Of a stretch of DNA of 46,958 nt, positions 41,798-46,958 are shown in pieces. Within the stretch, counting starts at the first letter, position 1, and every line of letters begins with the position of its first letter. Made by a program: the position numbers and the translations under genes. The notes beneath the pieces are model-generated. The model had not been told where the DNA came from. It ran no database searches and saw nothing but the letters and a program-made list of their open reading frames with translations. The DNA is from an uncultured Pelagibacteraceae bacterium (GTDB lineage Bacteria > Pseudomonadota > Alphaproteobacteria > Pelagibacterales > Pelagibacteraceae): assembly GCA_902603925.1 (NCBI GenBank), contig CACKWQ010000006.1:1-46958 (forward strand), written 5' to 3'.

Positions 41798-42795
41798 TAG
41801 AAAAAGTTAAAAAAGAAATTATACAACCTAAGAAAATGGGTTTATTGGTTGAGAACCCAGTTTATAAACCATTTAGGTACCCATGGTGTTATGATGCATG
41901 GTTAACACAACAAAGAATTCATTGGTTGCCGGAAGAAGTACCTTTAGGAGACGATGTAAGGGATTGGCAAAAAAATTTATCTCAACCAGAAAAAAATTTA
42001 GTTACTCAAATATTTAGGTTTTTTACGCAAGCAGATGTCGAAGTTAACAATTGTTACTTAAGACATTACACTTCGGTATTCAAACCAACAGAAGTATTGA
42101 TGATGATGACTGCTTTTGCTGCAATGGAAACAGTTCATGTCGCTGCTTATTCTCACTTATTAGATACGATTGGAATGCCTGAGTCTGAGTATTCAGCTTT
42201 TATGAAGTATAAAGAGATGAAAGATAAATACGATTATATGCAAGGTTTTAATGTAAATTCAAAGGAAGACATCGCAAAAACTGTTGCAGTATTCAGTGCT
42301 TTTACAGAGGGTCTACAACTATTTGCTAGCTTTGCAATTCTTTTAAACTTCCCAAGACACAATAAACTTAAAGGCATGGGTCAAATAGTAACTTGGTCTG
42401 TAAGAGATGAAACTCTTCATTGTAATTCCATGATTAGAATTTTCAAAGAATTTATCAAGGAAAATCCTGAGATATGGACACCAAAATTGAAAAAGGAACT
42501 TTATGAAGCTTGTAGAACTATTGTTGAACATGAAGATGCTTTTATTGATCTAGCTTTTGAAATGGGTCCAATGGAAGGATTAACGGCACAGGAAGTAAAA
42601 GATTACATTAGGTTCATAGGAAATAGAAGATTGTCTCAATTAGGTTTAGAGCCGATTTATGATATTCAGAAAAATCCTCTAACTTGGTTAGACACAATGT
42701 TAAATGCAGTGGAGCATATGAACTTTTTTGAAGGTAGAGCTACTGAGTACTCAAAAGCATCGACCCAAGGTAATTGGATAGACGCATTTAGCTAA
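41788..42795 (+). CDS. nrdB: class I ribonucleotide reductase, beta subunit
   Basis: 335 residues from the ATG at 41788, selected because GAGGAG (41774-41779) lies 8 nt before it; an in-frame GTG at 41779 is inferior. The di-iron ligands are visible: Asp in QADVEVNNCY, Glu/His in METVHVAAY, Glu in AFTEGLQLFASF, and Glu/His in RDETLHCNSM. The Tyr corresponding to the radical Tyr122 is present in ETVHVAAY. It generates the tyrosyl radical for NrdA. Its start overlaps nrdA by 10 nt, so the two are coupled. It ends 3 nt before the convergent prpC stop. Confidence 0.95.
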   Translation: MSVVEKVKKEIIQPKKMGLLVENPVYKPFRYPWCYDAWLTQQRIHWLPEEVPLGDDVRDWQKNLSQPEKNLVTQIFRFFTQADVEVNNCYLRHYTSVFKPTEVLMMMTAFAAMETVHVAAYSHLLDTIGMPESEYSAFMKYKEMKDKYDYMQGFNVNSKEDIAKTVAVFSAFTEGLQLFASFAILLNFPRHNKLKGMGQIVTWSVRDETLHCNSMIRIFKEFIKENPEIWTPKLKKELYEACRTIVEHEDAFIDLAFEMGPMEGLTAQEVKDYIRFIGNRRLSQLGLEPIYDIQKNPLTWLDTMLNAVEHMNFFEGRATEYSKASTQGNWIDAFS

Positions 42796-42798
42796 TAT

Positions 42799-43923
42799 TT
42801 ATCTTTTACTGATTTCTATTACTTTTCGATACTTACTACCATTGTAAGCCGCGAGAGGTCGGATTAATTTATTTGTTGAATGTTGTTCAATAATGTGTGC
42901 TGCCCAACCAGTAATTCTTGATATTACAAAAATCGGAGTAAAAAAGTCAGTATCGAAGCCCATTAAATGATAAGTCGGTCCAGTTGGATAATCAACATTA
43001 GGGTAAATATTTTTCCTATCTATCATAACTTTTTCAAGAATGTCATAGATCTTCTCAAATTTTTTATCTTTTTTTATTTTGGCAACTTTACCAAAGTATT
43101 CTCGCATAGTAGGGACTCTTGAGTCACCGCTTTTATAAACTCTATGTCCAAAACCCATAACCACGTCTTTATTATCTAAAGCTTTATTAATCCATTTCTC
43201 AGCATTTTCAGGTTTTTTAATTTTTTTCATCATATGCATCACCTCTTCATTTGCCCCTCCGTGCAAAGGACCTTTTAAGCTTGCTATTGCCCCAGTTATT
43301 GCTCCATGAATATCTGACAGACTGCTTGTTATGGTTCTTGCTGTAAAGGTTGAAACATTGAAACTATGTTCTGCATATAAAATAAGCGATACATCGAATG
43401 CCTTTACTATATCCTTGTTAGGAACTTTTCCGAAACACATATGAAAAAAATTTTCAGCAAAAGATAAATTCTTTTTAGGCTCGATTATCTTTTTTCCTTT
43501 TCTTAATCTATAAAAGGCCGCAAGGGCGACTGGGGTTTTTGCAAAAATCCTCATTGTTTTTCTCATATTAGCTTTAGGTGAATTATCAAATGTCTCTTTA
43601 TCTTCCAGTCCCATAACACTAACAGCAGTTCTCGCAACATCCATAGGATGAGCTTTTTTTGGAATTTGTTTTAAAACCTTTATTAAGCTTTTAGAGAGTT
43701 TTCTGTCTGCTCTTTCCTCTTTTTTGAATGCTATTAATTGTTTTTTATTAGGGAGATTGCCGTTCAATATTAAATAGGCAACCTCTTCAAATCCACAATT
43801 TGCACACAAGTCTTGAGCAGCATAACCTCTGTACGTAAGGGAATTAATTTCAGGCATAACTTTAGAAATAGATGTTTCATCAACCGTAACTCCCATTAAT
43901 CCTTTTTTGATTTCAATACTCAT
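42799..43923 (-). CDS. prpC: 2-methylcitrate synthase / citrate synthase family
   Basis: 374 residues, similar to type II citrate synthases of the PrpC group. The start KKGLMGVTVDETSISKV is PrpC-typical. LKGPLHGGANEEVM (catalytic His), VMGFGHRVYKSGDSR (second His and Arg) and AAHIIEQHSTNKLIRP close the active site. It condenses propionyl-CoA and oxaloacetate to 2-methylcitrate. It is the last gene of a minus-strand operon with prpB (4-nt overlap) and prpD, which supports PrpC over housekeeping GltA. Confidence 0.9.
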   Translation of the reverse strand: MSIEIKKGLMGVTVDETSISKVMPEINSLTYRGYAAQDLCANCGFEEVAYLILNGNLPNKKQLIAFKKEERADRKLSKSLIKVLKQIPKKAHPMDVARTAVSVMGLEDKETFDNSPKANMRKTMRIFAKTPVALAAFYRLRKGKKIIEPKKNLSFAENFFHMCFGKVPNKDIVKAFDVSLILYAEHSFNVSTFTARTITSSLSDIHGAITGAIASLKGPLHGGANEEVMHMMKKIKKPENAEKWINKALDNKDVVMGFGHRVYKSGDSRVPTMREYFGKVAKIKKDKKFEKIYDILEKVMIDRKNIYPNVDYPTGPTYHLMGFDTDFFTPIFVISRITGWAAHIIEQHSTNKLIRPLAAYNGSKYRKVIEISKR

Positions 43924-44819
43924 TTATCGTAACCCTCGGTACTAAAGTTATAAATTTTTTTGTCTAATGAATTATATCTTTTATATTCAACTAACTCATA
44001 TAACCTTTTTCTAGTTTGCATTCTAGCAATTATCTTCTTTTGATGTCCATCAGCAAAAATAGCACGCAACCCATCCTCAACATTTTTCATTGCTAATCTT
44101 TGCGTTGTAACAGGATAAATAACAATGTTATAACCTAAGTTTTCTAATGTTTTATAGTCTAAAAGTTTAGATTTTCCAAACTCTGTCATATTAGCCAGTA
44201 AAAATACATCTAAAGATTTTCTAACTTTTTCAAATTCTTTTTCATTATGTAGTGCCTCAGGAAATATTATTTCAGCTCCCGCATCAATATATGCTTTGCA
44301 TCTATCGATCATCTTATCAATACCCTCTACTGATTTTGCATCTGATCTTGCAATAATTTTAAAATTTTTGTCCTTTCTCGATTTCAAACATTCATTGATT
44401 TTTTTAACCATTTTTTTCGTAGATATCAGTTCTTTGTTATCTAAGTGACCGCATCTTTTTCTATCTATTTGATCCTCGAGGTGAACGGCGGTAACGCCTA
44501 CCTTTTCAAAGGTTTGTACGGTTTTTTTACAATTTTTAAATCCAGTATCTACATCTACAATAGTGGGTAGATTTGTTACTCGTGCAATTTGTTCAGACCT
44601 ATTGCTAACATCTTTCAAAGTAGTTAGTCCAATATCAGGGTAACCAAGATCGTTTGACATTACTCCTCCAGATACGTATATGGCGTCATAACCTATTTCT
44701 TCTATAAGCTTTGCAGTTAATGGATTATATGCACCAGGCACTCTTAATATATTTCCAGATTTGAGTTTTTTGAAAAAATCTTTCCTTTTTTGATTTGCTT
44801 TCTTTTTAACAAAATGCAT
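43920..44819 (-). CDS. prpB: 2-methylisocitrate lyase
   Basis: 299 residues, isocitrate lyase/PEP mutase superfamily. AYNPLTAKLIEEIGYDAIYVSGGVMSNDLGYPDIGL begins the barrel; VDVDTGF (Mg-binding) and VHLEDQIDRKRCGHLDNKE carry the catalytic KRCGH motif. It cleaves 2-methylisocitrate to pyruvate and succinate. The start overlaps the prpD stop by 1 nt and its stop overlaps prpC, forming the methylcitrate cycle unit. A carboxyPEP mutase alternative is unlikely given the neighbours. Confidence 0.92.
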   Translation of the reverse strand: MHFVKKKANQKRKDFFKKLKSGNILRVPGAYNPLTAKLIEEIGYDAIYVSGGVMSNDLGYPDIGLTTLKDVSNRSEQIARVTNLPTIVDVDTGFKNCKKTVQTFEKVGVTAVHLEDQIDRKRCGHLDNKELISTKKMVKKINECLKSRKDKNFKIIARSDAKSVEGIDKMIDRCKAYIDAGAEIIFPEALHNEKEFEKVRKSLDVFLLANMTEFGKSKLLDYKTLENLGYNIVIYPVTTQRLAMKNVEDGLRAIFADGHQKKIIARMQTRKRLYELVEYKRYNSLDKKIYNFSTEGYDK

Positions 44820-46321
44820 TAAAAGATACCTTTTTTAATATTTTTTTTAATTTTGGACTTTTTTATTTCTATATTTAATTCTTTCAACTGACCATTCTTT
44901 AAATTTTTTAGATTTTGTACAACTTTTAAAAATCTAGTAATTTCTTTCTTTGATAATATCCCCTTAGTTAATGTTAAAAACTTATTAATATAATTTTCCC
45001 TTACAAATGGTCTTGCACCATAAGGATGTGCATCTGCTCTTTCTAGTTCCTCTATGATTTTTTTTCCATTATTCATAGTGACAATTACTTTTGCTCCAAA
45101 ACTCTTTTTTTTTGGATTTGGATCGTGGTATTTTTTTGTCCATTTTTTATCCTCATGAGTTTTAATTGATTTCCAAATTTTAATTGTACTTTTTTTATTT
45201 GCTCTAGATTTGCTATATGATTTTATATGATGCCAATTTGCGTCTTCAAGGGCCACTGCAAATATATACATAATAGAGTGGTCAAGTGTTTCTCTGCTAG
45301 CATTAGGATCCATTTTTTGTGGATCGTTTGCCCCTGTTCCAATTACGTAATGAGTATGATGACTTGTATAAATATCAATTTTTTTTATCAGATTTAAATT
45401 TTTAATTTTTTTATTAAGTTTTTTTGCGATGTCTATTAATGCCTGGGCCTGATATTCAGCTGAATATTCTTTTGTATAGGTTTCTAATATTGCTTTTTTT
45501 GGTTCTTTTTTTTTAGTTAGAGGGACTTTGTATTTAGCATTTTTACCTTTAAGAATTCTTGCAATAACACTATCTTCTCCTTCGTAAATAGGACTTGGGG
45601 CACCTTCGCCTCTCATTGATCTATCAACTGCTTCAATTGCAAGTTTACCTGCGTGAGCTGGAGCAAAAGCTTTCCAGCTAGAAATTTCACCTTTTCTTGA
45701 TTGCCTAGTTGATATTGTTGTATGTAAAGCTTGTTGTATTGACTGATAAATTGTTTCAGTATTTAATTTTAGCATTGTGCCTATCCCAGCAGCAACACTT
45801 GGTCCTAAGTGAGCAATATGATCTACTTTATGTTCGTGTAAACATATACCTTTTACAAGGTTAACCTGAACTTCATACGCAGTGATAATTCCTTTTAAAA
45901 GATCATTTCCATTCATACCTTTTTGTTGAGCAACCGCCAATAATGGGGGTATATTATCTCCTGGGTGACTATAATCAGCTGCTAAAAAAGTATCGTGAAA
46001 ATCTAGCTCTCTTACTGCAGTACCGTTTGTCCATGCCGCCCATTCACAGTCAAATAACATTTTTGAATTTACTCCAAAAATGGTTGCACCTTTTTTTCTT
46101 CGGTGTTTTAAAGCCATGTCTCTTGATGAAATTACAGGTTTTCTATTTAATGAGGCTATAGCAACCGAAGCATTATCAATAATTCTATTTATCGCCATCT
46201 CAATTGAATATCTATCTAGTTTTGCGTTATCACTTGCAATCTCGGCAATTTTCCAAGCTAATTGTTTTTTTTTTGGCAATTTAATTTTTGATGGGTAAAC
46301 CTTTATAGTATGTAAAATCAA
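44819..46321 (-). CDS. prpD: 2-methylcitrate dehydratase, MmgE/PrpD family
   Basis: 500 residues starting at a TTG preceded by AAGGAG at 5 nt; the next in-frame ATG would delete 40 conserved residues. It is an MmgE/PrpD family member with [34 protein letters not shown] as the main signature, plus GISAYEVQV-like ([15 protein letters not shown]) and [21 protein letters not shown]. It dehydrates 2-methylcitrate to 2-methylaconitate. It heads the prpD-B-C operon. No AcnD/PrpF or PrpR regulator is seen in the window, so hydration of methylaconitate would use an aconitase encoded elsewhere. Confidence 0.92.
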   Translation of the reverse strand: MILHTIKVYPSKIKLPKKKQLAWKIAEIASDNAKLDRYSIEMAINRIIDNASVAIASLNRKPVISSRDMALKHRRKKGATIFGVNSKMLFDCEWAAWTNGTAVRELDFHDTFLAADYSHPGDNIPPLLAVAQQKGMNGNDLLKGIITAYEVQVNLVKGICLHEHKVDHIAHLGPSVAAGIGTMLKLNTETIYQSIQQALHTTISTRQSRKGEISSWKAFAPAHAGKLAIEAVDRSMRGEGAPSPIYEGEDSVIARILKGKNAKYKVPLTKKKEPKKAILETYTKEYSAEYQAQALIDIAKKLNKKIKNLNLIKKIDIYTSHHTHYVIGTGANDPQKMDPNASRETLDHSIMYIFAVALEDANWHHIKSYSKSRANKKSTIKIWKSIKTHEDKKWTKKYHDPNPKKKSFGAKVIVTMNNGKKIIEELERADAHPYGARPFVRENYINKFLTLTKGILSKKEITRFLKVVQNLKNLKNGQLKELNIEIKKSKIKKNIKKGIF

Positions 46322-46362
46322 CTTTTCTCCTTAAATTTAAAAACATTAGTAATATAAAATTT

Positions 46363-46958
46363 TTAGTCTATTACAATCAAAATGGCAGTTATAAAAAGTA
46401 AAAATGCTAAAAAAAATTCAATTAATGCCTTTATTTTATTGTTCTTTACTAAATTTTTGATTGCAGATCCAAAAGCTGCCCAAGGTGAAATTGACAAAGG
46501 ACAAATTACCAAAGCAACACTTCCAATAAATATAATTGATATAATTAAATTTTCATCTTTTGGCAAAAAACTTGAGGCTGCCATAGAAGAAATTGTCCAT
46601 GCCTTAGGATTTACAATTTGAAAAAGTGCAGCCTCATGAAATCTTAGAGGTCTTGAACCATCACGCTTTATTTTACTAAATGAACCAATAATTTTATAAC
46701 CTAAATATAATAAATATATTGAGCATATAATTTTTAAAATATCTTGAATTTGCGGGAATATCTGAAAAATTTTACCTAGACCTAGACAAACCAATATTAA
46801 TTGAATGACGTGACCTATTGTTATTCCTGTCATATGTGGAATAGATTTTATAAAACCAAATTTCAAACCAGATGTTAATACCATCGCATTATTTGGACCA
46901 GGAGTTACATACATTACAAAATAAAAACTAATAAGAGCAAATAAGATATTTAAGTCAA
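46363..46958 (-). CDS. LysE/RhtB family amino acid exporter (5' truncated by window)
   Basis: The frame stays open to the window edge, so the ATG at 46914 is probably internal. Upstream codons encode DLNILFALISFYFVMYVTPGPNN, which restores the first helix and the TPGPNN signature of LysE family exporters. About 198 residues are visible, with five to six hydrophobic helices, GFIKSIPHMTGITIGHVIQ and QIVNPKAWTISSMAASSF matching the family. It exports amino acids or related compounds. Its stop lies 41 nt from the prpD start on the same strand. The start codon lies beyond the window. Confidence 0.88.
   Translation of the reverse strand, partial: DLNILFALISFYFVMYVTPGPNNAMVLTSGLKFGFIKSIPHMTGITIGHVIQLILVCLGLGKIFQIFPQIQDILKIICSIYLLYLGYKIIGSFSKIKRDGSRPLRFHEAALFQIVNPKAWTISSMAASSFLPKDENLIISIIFIGSVALVICPLSISPWAAFGSAIKNLVKNNKIKALIEFFLAFLLFITAILIVID

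Noticed and set aside
1-46958. CRISPR arrays, IS elements, transposases, phage genes and rRNA
   Set aside because: No regularly spaced direct repeats, transposase or integrase motifs, inverted terminal repeats or rRNA sequence were seen.

Overview
The window reads as one contiguous piece of a very AT-rich, very compact chromosome of a marine alphaproteobacterium of the SAR11 (Pelagibacterales) type. This is inferred from the A/T-dominated codon use (Lys/Asn/Ile-rich proteins), almost no intergenic DNA, short operons with 1-4 nt overlaps, and gene content: a DMGDH-like GcvT-domain oxidoreductase, TRAP transport, a methylcitrate operon, TldD/TldE, an elongator tRNA-Met with an alphaproteobacterial acceptor stem, and class I RNR. 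No gap between genes exceeds about 160 bp. There is no IS element, integrase, CRISPR array or rRNA.

Layout. 1-2750: the 3' end of a DMGDH/sarcosine-dehydrogenase-like gene, a small membrane protein, and a TPR protein with a Cys-rich unknown domain. 2884-5620: tldD-tldE. 5658-13420: a surface-glycan block with a methyltransferase, two GT2 (rhamnosyltransferase-like) genes, a GT39-like membrane enzyme, the complete dTDP-L-rhamnose operon rfbBACD, a cupin and tRNA-Met(CAT). 13417-18351: a purine/methylthioadenosine/polyamine block of divergent apt and the operon mtnP-GFA-mtnA-(3-TM protein)-class II aldolase-SpeD/SpeE fusion. 18411-20677: a polar amino acid ABC importer lacking its ATPase gene. 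20674-23548: GT9, DUF6165-like, a membrane protein and GT4. 23553-28991: a thioredoxin-like protein, gamma- and beta-type carbonic anhydrase-like proteins, two secreted alpha/beta-hydrolase paralogues flanking a tautomerase, a PNPOx-like protein and an HIBADH-family dehydrogenase. 28998-32597: MFS transporter, rpoZ, cmk, CaiB-type CoA transferase. 32687-38253: TRAP transporter dctPQM, a Dus tRNA-modifying enzyme, and two tandem TauE/SafE permeases. 38250-42795: phosphomannomutase and nrdAB behind a probable NrdR box pair. 42799-46321: methylcitrate operon prpD-prpB-prpC. 46363-end: LysE-family exporter running off the edge.

How genes work together. Spermidine-type synthesis by the SpeD/SpeE fusion releases methylthioadenosine (MTA). 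MtnP splits MTA into adenine, salvaged by Apt, and methylthioribose-1-P, which MtnA isomerises and the class II aldolase could cleave to DHAP plus a methylthio-aldehyde. This makes a closed loop in one locus without the classical MtnB/C/D pathway. The rfb operon and the flanking WbbL-like GT2 genes form a rhamnosylation module. Two solute-binding-protein genes (ABC and TRAP) are each followed by a hairpin before the permease genes, which suggests differential expression. Six of eight convergent protein-gene pairs share a 4-nt TTAA/TTAG double stop, leaving no room for conventional terminators.

No wholly unknown system is evident. The best candidates for novelty are the MTA/polyamine locus with its divergent aminopropyltransferase and embedded GFA protein, the duplicated secreted hydrolase/tautomerase cluster, and the TPR protein with its unknown Cys-rich domain. 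All names come from reading motifs by eye; no database search was run.
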